From NCBI RefSeq assembly GCF_000189635.1, contig NW_002476481.1:1054001-1118000 (forward strand): DNA of 64,000 bases, written 5' to 3'. This stretch comes from Tetrahymena thermophila SB210. Lineage: Eukaryota; Ciliophora; Oligohymenophorea; Hymenostomatida; Tetrahymenidae. The notes under the pieces were generated by a model. The model worked only from the letters and a program-made list of their open reading frames with translations, had not been told where the DNA came from and did no database searches. The translations under genes and the position numbers were made by a program. Below are positions 25,961 through 38,713 of this stretch, in pieces (the stretch's first letter is position 1; each line of letters starts with the position of its first letter).

Positions 25961-26391
25961 CATTAGACTGTTTGATCCTATTTGCTAACTCATATTACAA
26001 AAAATAAACTTTTCTCAAATTTTTGAGATAGAAAATATAAAAAGTGGTCAAAAGTTAATATTTATTAATGCTGCCTTAACGCATCCTTTTTATTACTCAC
26101 ATAATTTGATGACTTTATATTTCCCAACTAACATAAGCAGAATTTATTTTTTTTAGACTTTGCTTACAGAATTCATAAATGTAAATTTGATATGTCATTT
26201 TAATTCTAAAAATCAAAAAAGGAACTAGAAACAAACCATAAATAAGTAAAAAATATGATTTATAGAATGAAGAATGCAATATTATAAATTTTTATTAAGT
26301 TAAAAAATAAAAAATAACAAATAAATCTTTTATAATGCTATTAAATACGAAACAATTTATATAATAATTCTTAATTTTAACTATATTAATC

Positions 26392-29300
26392 TCAATTTTC
26401 TTCAGAAGCATTAGGCTTGAATAAGGGGTATTTGGCTAAGACGCTATCCCAAGTAATGAGACCATCAGCCAAATCACTGACAACTCTGAATACATCGTTA
26501 ATCTTTTATTTAAAATTTTTAATAAGAAAAACTTTATTATTATTATTTTAATTTTTACGGGAATTCTGATTTATTTAGTGGTAAGAATTTCTCTGAGAGT
26601 AACTGAATCATCAACAAGAGTATCATTATCAATAGTAATACCGAAGGGAATACCTAATTCGTCGGTTCTTGCATATCTTCTACCAATGGCATGACCAGTA
26701 TCGTCAACCTTAGAGCTAACACCAACCTTAGTCAATCCAACCTCTATAAAATAATTCATTTTAATAAATTAATTTATATAATTTATAAATTTAATCAAAT
26801 TAAACAATTTTTATTTAAATTAATAAATCTATAAAACAAAATCTTACTGAGTTTGTGAATGGCATCATTGTACTTTTCATGAGAAATAACTGGGAGGATA
26901 GAGCATTTAATTGGGGAAATCTTAGGAGGTAAGTGGAAGAAAGTTCTCTTTTCATCTCTCATTCTGAAACTATGTTCCAAAATGGCAGAGAAGATACGAC
27001 CAACACCGAAGGAAGGTTCGATGACGTAAGGAACGAACTTTTCTTCTTATTGCATTTATTCAGAAACCTTGAATGAAATCAAAGCCTTGGGGAGTTGAAC
27101 CTTCTTTTCAACTTCTTTAACCTTGATGTCGAATTCAACTGAATCAGCAGTTTCGAACTTCTTCATGAGTTCTGCCTTTTGTTCATCACTGTAACCTTCA
27201 ATAAGTTTTGTGAGTTCATTACCATCACCCTTCAAAGCCTTGAAGATTTCCTTCTTGTCTAAAGTAATATCAATAATGGTAACCTTTCTTGGTTCAGGTA
27301 AACGTCTGGCGGCTAAGAGCTTGACACCAGAACCCTTGGTGTGACTTTCTAAATCGAAAGCAGATCTGTTAGCCAAACCAACACATTCCTTGAAACCGTG
27401 AGAGAATTCGATTTCAGCATCCCAACAGTCACAAGCGTAGTGAGCCATTTCATTAGACATGTGTTGTCTAAATCTAATATTATTTTGATTAACACCAGCC
27501 TCGACTAAGAAAAGGAAAGTTCTTCCAATGAAATAAGCGTGTGTTTCATTAGAAACAGTACCAGACTTAACAGCTTCTTCTAAGGTCATTTGAGTAACAG
27601 AACCATCACCGTGTTCTTAGCTCTTAGCAGTCAAAAGAGGTAACTTCAAATCCTTGACATACTTGAACTTAGGATGTTCGGGTCTCTTAGGATCAAAGAA
27701 ATGTTCAATTTCAGCCATATCGAATTCTCTAACTCTGTAAAGACCATTTCTAGGAGCGATTTCGTTACGGAAACCCAAACCGATTTGGGCAGCAGCGAAA
27801 GGAATTCTACCACCGTTGAATTCATTTAATCTATTGAAGTTAACGAACATACCTTAAGCGGTTTCAGGACGTAAAAAACCTGGCAATTAACCAGAAGGAC
27901 CAATAGGAGTACCAAACATGAGATTGAAAGGTTCAGGGAAACCAAGTTCATTACCAGTATCAGGAGATTTTATACCTAACTTTTGGATGACATCATGCAT
28001 TTGTTGAGCTGAAAAAGTTTCAACCTTTTGCTTAATTTCTTCCAATTCCTTGACTTCTTCAGGTTTAAGTTTCTTCTTGGAGAGTTTAGCTTCAATGAAA
28101 GCTTCAATCAATTTGTCAGCTCTGTGGCCAGCACCATTCTTAACATCCTTAACCATCAAATCAGTGAATCTATCAACATGACCCTTTATTATTAAATTAT
28201 CAACTTAGAACAATGAAAATGATCCAATGAATAGTTTTTAAAGTATTTTTCATATAAGTTATTAAAATAGATTTTTATTAACGAAAATAATTTATTAAAA
28301 GTTTTATAAAAATAATTTTTAAATGTTTATTTTAATTATGTGTTGCATCAATTTATTTAATTAGTAAAAAATGCTTATTAAACAAAACTTTGATTCTAAA
28401 TCTGATTAATATCTTGCTTGCTTGAGGATATCTTTAAAGTTTATTTATTTATTTTTGATGCTGTAATTTAAATAAAAATATCTAAAGCGAATTTTCTCTT
28501 TTGTTAAATTTTAGAAATCTATTTATTGAGTTTTAGTTCTATTTAGAGGATTTTGATTAATATCTAAATCTACTTACTTAGTTTCGATAATGATATATTT
28601 TTGCTTGTTTAATGTCAAATTCTTTTAAAAAAATCTTGATATTTATAAATTTTTTACAGAAGCCTTGAAAACGGGATAAGGGGTAATACAAGTTGATGAT
28701 ATTTCGAGCATATCTTCTTCCAAAATGAAGTGTTCTCTCCATAACTTCAACAAGTTATTCTTGATGGCGCAACCTTATAAATAAATAAAAAAAAATATGT
28801 TATTATTTGTATGTAATCATCTATTTAAGCTGAAATAAAAATAAAATGGCTCTTCTTTTGTTTTAAAATAATTTTAGAAGTAATTTAAGGCCTTAATCTA
28901 GTTTGTGTTATGAATATCTTTGATTTTTTATTTCCTATTTATTTTGCTTATTCATTTTTGATTTTTTGTTCAATAAGTGAAAATTTAAGTATGAAATATT
29001 ATCTAATTCATCTATCTTAAAATAATCTATTTCTTAGATTTTATTGTTGAACTTTATTTAGTTACATGTTTGTTATTTACTATGTTTAAATTCTTCTTCC
29101 TAAACACCTTAAAGGCTTTTATACTAGAAGCAAATAATTTTGAAAATTATTAATTTTAATTACCAGGTGGACCATAGTCGTAGAGACCAGCAACACCACC
29201 GTAAATTTCAAAACCTTGGTTAAAAAAGTATCTTCTCTTAATCAAGTCTTCGAAATACTTTCTTCTTTCTTCTAATTCCTATAATTTTAGTTAAAAAAGC

Positions 29301-29519
29301 AATATTAGTAAGCAATAATTGTACGCATCAATTAAACTAATCTAAATCTGCGATATAATTAAAAATCACAGCCTGCCTCTCTTTGCCTGATAAAGACTTA
29401 AATGCTAATTCAAGTTGCTAAAAAATTTCAGGAGGCATTTACTATTTAAAGATATTTGAAAAAAATGGTCTCACCTTATTTGTGAAGGTAGCCTAAGCGT
29501 TTAAATCTTTGAAATCCAT
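26392..29519 (-). CDS. GARS: Glycyl-tRNA synthetase, class II
   Basis: Charges tRNA-Gly with glycine. Seven exons on the minus strand: 29475-29519, 29370-29441, 29164-29278, 28658-28773, 26848-28183, 26559-26743 and 26392-26502. Together they give 659 residues in a closed frame. Recognisable landmarks of the eukaryotic alpha2 enzyme include [43 protein letters not shown], class II motif 2 [13 protein letters not shown], the EIEHFF strand, motif 3 [10 protein letters not shown], and the anticodon-domain piece [16 protein letters not shown]. The N-terminal extension is short ([12 protein letters not shown]) and lacks a full WHEP domain. The last exon ends [11 protein letters not shown]. Codons are richer in C-ending forms than in the neighbours, as in highly expressed genes. 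There is no obvious mitochondrial leader, so the product is probably cytosolic; dual use is possible. Confidence 0.95.
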
Positions 29520-32500
29520 ATCTTATTTACTTTATTGCTCTGAATAATTATTAATTCTGCTATATAATTTAGTAATTATATTAAACCTAGCTAGCGAGTA
29601 TTAAAATTTAGCTCTCTTAATGACTGACTGAAAACAAAACACTTATTTATTAAGAATAATAATTTAAAAATTGTTAAATTATTAAATAGTAAAAGCGTCT
29701 TTCAAGATTTTATCTTAATTGCTCTATCTCTCATTAAAAATAATTCGTAATTTAATGCTTTTAAACACAAAAACCTCATTTATATTACTAAATAAATATA
29801 ATGAAAGAAGATTTGTCTGCTAACTTGATAATTATAAATTTATAAGATAAAAAAATCAATCTTACTTTTTATTCTCCACGATATTTCTTAATTGTTCCCT
29901 TTTTTCTTTTAATTTTATTATAAATAAATCATCATTTTTTTCTCTTAATCTAAGTAGAGCATCTAGAAATTTCATAAAATCAATATAAATTTTTGTTGAA
30001 GTAAGCCCTCTCCACACTATAATTAGCATTCATGATCTGTATTTTTAATACATTTTATAGTAACAAAATTGTTATTGTCCTCTTTATTATTCCGAGTATA
30101 GTTTATTTATCGGCTTTGACTAATATTATACTATGAATTTCTCTCTTATTACATGATAGACTTAAATTTTATGATGACATAAAAAATAGTTCTATATTTT
30201 ATTGAATCGTACAAGTAAATAAAATACCAACCAAATAAATTTAATTTAAAAAAAGAAAAAAAAGAAGAAGTATACAAACTTAGTAATATTAATTTTAATA
30301 TTTTAATTTAAAGAAACTGTTTTTGAAATAAAATGAAATATTTAAATTTTAACTTATAGTGTTTTGTTATTTAAAAATAGATTTATATTTTTTATAAACT
30401 ATTAAATACATATTTCATTAAAGTTTTTAGTAAACTTAGAATATTATTTATTTTATTTTATTCTAATAAAATTACTACTGTAAAAGTTCTTGTTCAGGAG
30501 TTTCTAATATAGGAGGTTCTTTCCTTTTTAAGGAGAAAAAAAATTTTTTATAATAAATATATATTTATTTATTAAAGCATACCCTAATTAAACAGACACA
30601 ATAGATTTTTTATTTATTCATAAAATTTTATGAGATATTTATTTGTCTATTTTAAATGGATAAATTATGATTAATAATAAATTATCTATTTTTTAAGAAA
30701 ATTATAATATAAAGTTATGATATAAATAATAAGAGATTTCAAATAAGTTTAATCATAATTCTAAATTTTGTATTTAATTATTAATTCTTTAGATTAATTT
30801 AATAATATTTTAAATAAACGAACAAGTGTTAGTAAAATAAACAATTACATATTATTTTAGTCCTCCTTCCTAATTGAAACTTTACAATTTAAAATATTAA
30901 TTTGATTTAAATAGAATACTTAAAGCTAATTTCTTAATTTATTCTTATCTTTATACTTTATAGAAATTTGTCTTTACTTTATCGAATTCATTTTCTTGAG
31001 TAAAATATTTAATAATTATCTAGTTTTACTTTATTTAATTTTAATTTTAAATTTAAAAAAACTTTATATTAAAAGGTAACGCTCAACATAAACTATCTCA
31101 TAAATATAAAATTTAAACAAACAAGATATATGCAGAAGCAAAAAATATAATATTATAATGAGAAAAATTATAAATATTGAAAAGTTTTTGTTTCAATGTT
31201 CTTGTCCTTGTTTTTCCTTTATTATTTGGTGTTTCTTATTAATTTTGCTTATAATTATCTTATAAAATCAGAGGTCTTAATAATATGCTAATTTGCTTTT
31301 TGTTAACTTTGATAAAATTTATTATATTTAATAGAGTTCTAAAATATTTTTATATCCTTATAATATCTTTGATTATAGAGATTCAATCTTTATTTTATTC
31401 TTTCTACGATTTTAAATAACTTTATCTTGAATAATTTCATGCTAATTATTACTTATTGAGTTATTAAATCTCATATTGTTTTTTTTTCTTTTAGAAATTA
31501 AGAACAAATATTTTTAAGATAAGCTGCTGTGCTGTTGTATTTTAATTAAGTAACAAAATTTTAGGGTTACTAAATAATTAATATTGAATTAAGCAAATAT
31601 AAACTTTACTTTTAATTTAATTAGTTGATTAAAATTTTTTACACCTTAAAAATTATTGAGAAAAAAATGTAAAAATTCTAATAAAATGGCTTAAATTTTT
31701 TATTTCATCTAATTAATAAATTTATCACATAATTTTTAATTGAATTATTTAATTATTAGCTTTTAAAGTATTCTTTATTTGGAAGGAGAAAAAAATTGAA
31801 ATACAGAATAAGTTTTTGTAAAGAAAAATAACATTTATTATTTTATCATTTAGAAAATAACAACAAGAAAAACATACATAATTTAGTTTTGCTAATATGA
31901 TAAAATCATAATTCATAAATTAAGAAGTTATTTATACTATTTATTTATTAAATATAAAATCAATTAAGTTAAAATAGTTTTATTAATTAAAAAATAAGAA
32001 AACAAAGCTCAATAGTCTAAAAATATTTAAAATATTATCTTCATAAAATGAATAATAAATATTTAGATAAGGAAATAACTTACAAAAATAAATAATTTAA
32101 AAATAAATATTTTTAGGTAAAATAGATTGATATATCTATTTGTGTTTGCCTAAAAAATTAATTAGAAAAATTTACTATTTTACAGTCAACCAAATAAATC
32201 TAGTTAGCTAATTAAAATTTTATAGACAAAAATTTATTGTCTCAGATTTATATTAACTTACCTTACATAGAATTTATAGGTATTAGGCCTATCTATAGAT
32301 TAAAATAAAAGTAAATTAATTATAAATATACATTTAAAGACAATTTATATCATTTTACTACATTTTGAAAATACTTACAATTAATTTTTTCTATTTAAAT
32401 TCATTCATATTTTTTGTAAATCAATTTTTTTCTGATCAGCTGAGAATAATAAAAAGAAGATATTATTTAATAAATAATTTAGTAAACTTTATAAAAATTT

Positions 32501-32686
32501 GTCTTTTCTATATCATAATTAAATTTGTTTTTTTATTATTAAAAAGTCTAAAATTAAATTAATATTTTTCATCATCCAATTTGATTTCAATTTTATAATA
32601 AATTAAATTTAGTTAATTCTTATTGATATATTAATAAAAAATTATTAACAACAAAGAAATAAAGATTTAAAGATATTAAATAAACC
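29520..32686. other. 3.2-kb intergenic region between divergent genes
   Basis: AT-rich promoter-side DNA of GlyRS (leftward) and the aspartic-protease gene (rightward). On the minus strand near 30480-30540 there is a short exon-like stretch (EPPILETPEQELL) behind a good intron-like acceptor, but it could not be joined to an upstream exon. No other feature seen. Confidence 0.5.
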
Positions 32687-34299
32687 ATGATAAGCTGTTT
32701 AAATATTTTACTGCTATTTTTTACTGTTTTTTGCTAAGCTAATCTAATTAAAGTTCCTTTGAGAAGAGAAACTCAAAGCTAAAACTAAAATTTCCTATCT
32801 GGTATATTTAACTCTCATCTTGATTAAAATATAGTATCATCTTATGCATACAATAATTAGACCCTTTAACATGCAAAGCTAAAAAATAATGATAAATAGT
32901 TATACACTGGATAGATTCTTTTAGGATAGTAAAAGAAAAGTTTTACCCTTGCAATTGATACAAGCTCTGACAAAATAATGATTCCAAGCAAATTTTGTTT
33001 AGACTAAAATAATTGCAAAGTAATTTTTTGAAAATTTTATTTTCAATATTTATTTGTATTTATATTAAATTAAAAAGGGTTTTAAAGATTCTTATGATTG
33101 TCAAATTTCTGATGGATGTTCTGTTACAAACAGCAAAGACACATTAAACTATTTAAATGGCTATGTATCTGGTACATATGTGGATGCTTTAGTGTGTTTT
33201 GGTGATCTATAAAATGTGAATCAAAAAATTTTACTTTTCGACTCAACAAATAAATTTTAGAGCGAATATGTAATTTATTAATTTTTATTTTTGACTTTTC
33301 ATTTCATAAAAAATTTTTTTTTAATATTAAAAAGAAATGAAAATTTCTTTTATTGACATATTTTTGTCATTTAATTTCTTTAAATTTTAATAAAATTCAA
33401 TATATTTTATAAAAATTAGTCTAATGGCATTTTAGGGTTGGGAGTACAAAATAATTTGAATGAATAATCTAATTCGTTTGTCTCTAGCCTTTATAAACTA
33501 GGATTGATCAAAGAAAACATGTTTTCTTTATACTTAGGGTATAAATATTAAGATTCTGAGTTAATTTTGGGAGGCTATGATTTAAAAAATATTGTTTAAA
33601 ATGCTAGAATAAGTAATCATAAATTAGCTCAAGTTACTAATTAAAATTCACAGAAATGGGCAATAAATGTAGATAAATTTGAGCTTAATACATTTAAGTT
33701 TACATATAATAGTACTAAACAAGTAGCATTAATAGATTCTAGCTTTCCTTTTATAGCTATAGATTAATACATGTACGAATAACTATATCGCTTTTTGCTT
33801 CTCAAAGGTGCATATTTAAGCAATAACGAACTTAGGATCGACTGTAAAACTAATATAGGCAGTATGTTATTTTATATGTAAGATTCAGGGTAAGTTTAAA
33901 GAGAATATGATCTCCCATTCTCTTTTTATACTTCCAACTCAACTTTTGACTGTAAAATTTTGATATAGCCTTTCTCTAGTAATGATAATGTTGCTTTTGT
34001 GTTAGGAGGTCCATTTTTAAGAAGATTTGTATCTATCTACTCATATTAGAATCAAACAATAAGTATTTTTATTTTCTTAATTTAGAAATTTAATTTTTAA
34101 TTCTAAAAAAATAGGTTTCGCTTAATCTACTGCAGATCCATAGGATGACTTCCCCGTATGGGCAATTATTGTAATTGTTGTAGTAGTTGTTATCATAATA
34201 ATTGCAGTTATTGGTATTTACTTATTTAAGAAATTTAAAAGTAGAAGAAATCATGGATGTATTCATTAGCCTTTTGCTAGTACCACTTCAGCATATTGA
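32687..34299 (+). CDS. Pepsin-family (A1) aspartic protease-like protein, type I membrane
   Basis: Four exons: 32687-33019, 33078-33269, 33420-34062 and 34115-34299, 450 residues. Secreted or vacuolar proteases of this family cleave peptide bonds with two aspartates. A signal peptide opens the protein (MISCLNILLLFFTVFCQA). YTGQILLG and LAIDTSSD give the first active-site loop, D91-T-S. SNGILGLG is the usual A1 strand after the flap. The second loop is LIDSSF, D281-S-S, in place of DTG. LGGPFLRRFVSIYS matches the conserved C-terminal LGDxFLRxxY segment. A transmembrane helix (about 402-424, VWAIIVIVVVVVIIIIAV) is followed by a basic stop-transfer KKFKSRR and a short tail. Both catalytic Asp are present, but the second glycine is lost in both loops, so activity is plausible rather than certain. 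Confidence 0.85.
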
Positions 34300-35724
34300 A
34301 AACAAACAAGTGAAGAAATTAATAAAGCTAAATAGTTTATTATTTTATAAAACTGATAATATAAAAGTTAATTTTATCATGATGTCTAGATTAATTTATA
34401 AATGTATTTTCAAATCATTTCATAACACTTATTAAATTATCGTCTTCTAAAAAAATTAAACTTTAGATAATTTTATTTGAATAATCAAAGAAATTTATTT
34501 ACTGAATAGTTTAGAATAAAAACTTAGTAATTTATTTTTCAATTCATTTAAACTTCATTATTAAGATGTTTTCTGATTTTGGCTAAATCTCTTTTCTATT
34601 TAAAATTATTGTTTGTTTTCAAACTTTAAAATAAAATTTTGATTAAATTTTTTGGTAAAATAATTCTACAATTAAAGAAATTCAAGTTTTATAATAAAAT
34701 AAGTAAATAATTATTTTAGATGAATTAGCAAGCTATTTAATTTAATTAATAAATTAAACTAATAATCATTTTCTGTTTATAAGGAAAATAAAATTTTTTA
34801 AGTATCCTGGCAATTTGATAAAATATATTAAGATTTGACTTGACTATTTTATTTTTTTGTATAAAATATAATTCTAAAAAATTTAAGTTCTTTTATTAAT
34901 CTTTTCCTATAGAGTTAGTAAAAAATAATTTAATCAAGACTTAAAGATTAAAACAATAATAATAAAATTGTTTCTTAACAATTTAAAAATTAGTAATAAA
35001 ATTTTTTATTTTTATAAATAAACTTAAATTAATATAATTAAAAGATTAGAAAAAAAATTTAATAAAAATAGTTTTTTAGATAATTTAAAAAATATTTTAA
35101 AAGCTATTTATAAAATGATTTACTTGCCTATTTTACAATATAACTTCATTTTAAATAAGGAGAATCTTTAAAAGAAAGAGATATTAAAATCTAGATGCTA
35201 ACTAAGTAGAGATAATAGGATTAGTATCTACAAATATTAGATTAGTCAAAGATATGCCTTACTCTTAAAAAATTAATATTTCAAGCAAAGAGTTTTTAAC
35301 TTGTTTTCTTCCTTCATTGAAAATTGAATAAAAATTTTTCAAAGAAAATATCAACTAAGATTAAAGAGGAGAATAGGACTTGCTATTAGATTATATGTTT
35401 TATATCTTAAATTCAGATATGCTTTTTGTATGCAAATAATAAGAAAGCTTCTAATCTGTGTTCTGATCTGAGAAAGATAGCTTATTTATTTTTTGCTTGT
35501 TTGTTTCTTGTTATTTAATTTGATATTAAATATTTTGCATGATTTTTAATGAATGATGTTTCAATTAAATTTAAAAAAAATAAATAAATCTTTCGAATCT
35601 AATCAAATAAAAATAAAAAAGCAAATAAATATATTTTTTATATATTTAAAGCAAGAAAAACAATCTAAATCATTAATAAAAACTCAAATACAATAAATAT
35701 AAGTTAGTTTTAGTAGCAATCAAA
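34300..35724. other. Intergenic region
   Basis: AT-rich DNA between two rightward genes. A 70-codon ORF at 35115-35327 (+) lies in a slightly more GC-rich patch (35110-35510). It has no recognisable similarity and is no longer than chance allows, so it is not called as a gene. No other feature seen. Confidence 0.5.
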
Positions 35725-37315
35725 ATGAGCGGATCAGAAACCCAAATTACAGTTTTTTCACCTGAAGGAAGACTCTTCTAAGTAGGTAAATGAAGTTATA
35801 ATCGATTTAAATATAGCAAGCTATATGTTCAATTAAAATTTTGCTCAAGAAGTCTTCACTATTCTAAAGTCTTACTGAAAGTTGCAATTAATAGAAATTA
35901 AAAACGATATATTTTGAGATCGAAAGAACAAAGAACAATTTTAAATGAAACAATTATTGATTGAATGTTGCAAAAATTAACTTTATTTATTTATAATTTA
36001 ACAGAATATGCTTAAAGAGCTGTTAAAAACTCTGGTATCACTACTATTGGTGTCAGAGGTAAGGATTGTGTTGTTTTAATTACCGAAAAGAAGACCTAAG
36101 TACTTAATTTATTCATTCATTGATTTAAAAGCGATCCAAAAGCCTTTTTAGATAAAATGAAATTTTACAAAATGATTTTTGTTAAATTTTGTTTAGAATT
36201 AGAAGTTAATAAGCTTTATTTGGTTAAAATTTTATTGTAATATTATCAGGAAAGTTATGTAGATATGAATTCCTTCACTAATATTCACACCGTAAGCGAA
36301 CGTGTTGGTGCTGCTACCACCGGTTATTACCGTAATTCTTATTTAAAATATATATATGCGTATTCAATTACTAAACCATTTAAATAAATTTAATTTTTAA
36401 TGAAATTAGCTGACTCTAAAGCCATTGTAACCAGACTTAGATAGGAAGCCAGTGAATATAAGCTTAAAAATGGTAAAAATATGACAACGTAATTTAAAAA
36501 ATCTAAAGTATTTTTGAATTAATTTAGGTCACTTCATGCCTGTTGATTAGCTCTCTTGCAGATTAGGTGATTTATCCTAAGTTTATACTCAAAAGGCTTT
36601 CATGAGACCTTACGCTGTTGGTATATATTAATAATTCTTAAACTCATTATAATAAAGATTACAAAAATTTCTAAATAACATTATAATTTACTATATAAAT
36701 AAAGAAACTATTCTTGCTGGATATGACAACGAATTAGGTCCTTTACTTTATAAGAACGATCCTTCTGGTTACTTCTGTGGTTACAGAGTAATTAAATATT
36801 TTTTATTTCAAATTTTTAAACTTTTAAAATTCAAAATCTATTTAAAGTAAGTTATATGTAGTGCTAATGAATGAATAATTTAGTAGGTTTGATAAAATAC
36901 TTAAATAGCAAATGAATTTTGGTTTGTTTATAATAGCCATTTTGAAATAAATTTAAATTTTAATCTAATTTTAAATAATTTAAAGGCTGTTGCATCAGGT
37001 ATTAAGGAACAAGATGCTATCCATTAATTAGAAAAGGAATTTAAAAAAGATAAGAACGCCACTTCCATGAGCTTTGATAAAACTATAGAAGTTGCCATCA
37101 ATACTTTAAAAAATGTAATTATCAATATATTTTTTGAATTATATCCACAAATAAATTTATTTATTTATTAAATTATTTTATAGATTCTTAACCGTGAATT
37201 CAATCCTACTGATATTGAAATTGGTGTTGTAAGTAAAGAATAACCTAAATTCAAAAAGCTTAACGAATAAGAAATCGAAGAAGCTCTCAGAAGAACTAAC
37301 CAATCAAAGTAATGA
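35725..37315 (+). CDS. PSMA6: 20S proteasome subunit alpha type-6 (alpha1)
   Basis: Forms part of the outer alpha ring that gates the 20S proteasome; alpha subunits are not proteolytic. Eight exons: 35725-35785, 36005-36099, 36250-36331, 36410-36472, 36528-36620, 36705-36787, 36986-37114 and 37184-37315. They sum to 245 residues, the usual length. The alpha-subunit signature TVFSPEGRLFQVEYAQRA is at the N-terminus. TIGVRGKDCVVLITEKK, DLSQVYTQKAFMRP, GPLLYKNDPSGYFCGY and DIEIGVVSKEQPKF match alpha-6 rather than the other six subunits. Introns are 51-200 nt and AT-rich. C-ending codons are common, as expected for an abundant protein. Confidence 0.95.
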
Positions 37316-38338
37316 AGAAAAAACTTAGCAAACAAATAGGATAAAAGATAAAGCTTAAATAAATAAATTAATGTACGTGTTAATTAACCAATCTAAATTT
37401 TTAAACCAAATTATTATTTTCTCTATGTTCATTTTATGCCCTGCTTTGTATTTTTATAAATTTTAATATCATTAAAATCCATCATAATTTTTTATTCTAT
37501 AAATATTTAAATAAATTTGTGTTTGATAATAAATATTTGAACTGAAACAATAGCATTAATGATTATTTAGATTTATTCTAGTTTTTTTAGGATTTATCAT
37601 TCAAAATATTTTAAAAAATAATTATTAAGATTTTATACATTTATTTATTGGCAATATTATCAGAATATACATATGATTATATTTATATAGAAATATTTCT
37701 GGCACTTTGAATATTTATTTGATTATTTATATATATATATATTTTTTTTTATTAATTAAATCGTATATAAATCGATGAAATCAATTTCATTTATTTTAAT
37801 TTAAATTTAGTAAAAATTACCATTTAATAATTATATTTTTTAGTTTGTTGGTAATTAATCAAGAAAGTAATTTTTCATAAACATATAATAATATTTTATC
37901 TTACATTTTAAAAATTTTTTTAAAAAATATTATTATTAATATATAACTCAAATATCTTGCTAATAGTAGAAGAGTATTTGATCATTAAAAATTGGACTTG
38001 GTATTTATTCTAAAATTATTTAAATTAAATTTTTACTTAAAATTTAAATAACTATTTACTCTCATTTTCAAGCCAAATTTTTAAACTTAAAATATCCCCT
38101 TTCTGGAATGTAATGCAATTCAAAATATTCTTAAAAAAATATTATTATTATTATATTATCAAAGCCCACTTAAAATTTATCTAAAATCAGTTTTTAAATT
38201 TTTTTATTTTTGTTTACTTATTTTTTTGACATTTCAAAAATTAAAGGAAAAATTATATAAACAATAATTATAAGCAATATTTATTTGATTTTTCATTTAT
38301 ATTGAATAAATTCTAAATTACTTCAAAATAAACTTAAA
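37316..38338. other. Intergenic region
   Basis: AT-rich DNA with several A and T runs and a short (TA)n near 37730. I see no gene in it. Confidence 0.6.
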
Positions 38339-38631
38339 ATGGTTTTAGATTAACCTGATGAAGTTAAATTATAATTAATAAGGTAAATAATGAAATAAAA
38401 TTAAATTATTTACAAAAATAAGCTGTTTTATTTTAATATTTTAATAAAGTAATGAATGATAAAAAGATATATTATTTTTTCATTGAAATTATGTTGTGTT
38501 TTTTTTAAACAGATATTAACCACAATTTAAAGCAAGTAATTTTATTATCTCTCAAATTAATTATTAAAATATTAAATTTATTTAACAATATAAAGAAGTT
38601 CTTTTTGCCAATATTGTTTGTTTATACTATA
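38339..38631 (+). other. Possible upstream exons of the zinc/coiled-coil gene
   Basis: An ATG at 38339 opens MVLDQPDEVKLQLI. A canonical-looking intron (38383-38512, starts gtaaat, ends aaacag) leads to a second open stretch, 38513-38631 (YQPQFKASNFIISQ). If a second intron runs 38632-38723, the reading enters the frame of the next gene after its own ATG, giving 561 residues. That second intron would end in an unusual A-rich acceptor (ggaaaaag). The segment may equally be a spliced 5' leader or chance. Confidence 0.3.
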
Positions 38632-38713
38632 GTAAATACTATTAAGCTTTAAATGCAAACAAGAATTACAAAGATTATTAAGATATTTTACAAAAAAAAA
38701 CTAAATTAAAATA

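Larger units (their letters stand above)
24917..26391. other. Intergenic region with a diverged direct duplication
   Basis: AT-rich DNA between two leftward genes. It carries two related segments at 25483-25675 and 25772-25960, listed separately. A 42-codon minus-strand ORF at 26048-26176 is open but no longer than chance allows. No other feature seen. Confidence 0.55.

Noticed and set aside
26048-26176. 42-codon minus-strand ORF
   Set aside because: Too short to distinguish from chance, and no family match.
30480-30660. Minus-strand exon-like stretch (EPPILETPEQELL) behind an intron-like sequence
   Set aside because: The intron ends look good, but the only phase that fits meets TGA just upstream and no start or further exon could be found.
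35115-35327. 70-codon plus-strand ORF upstream of the proteasome gene
   Set aside because: With TGA as the only stop in AT-rich DNA, ORFs of this length are expected by chance, and no similarity is seen.
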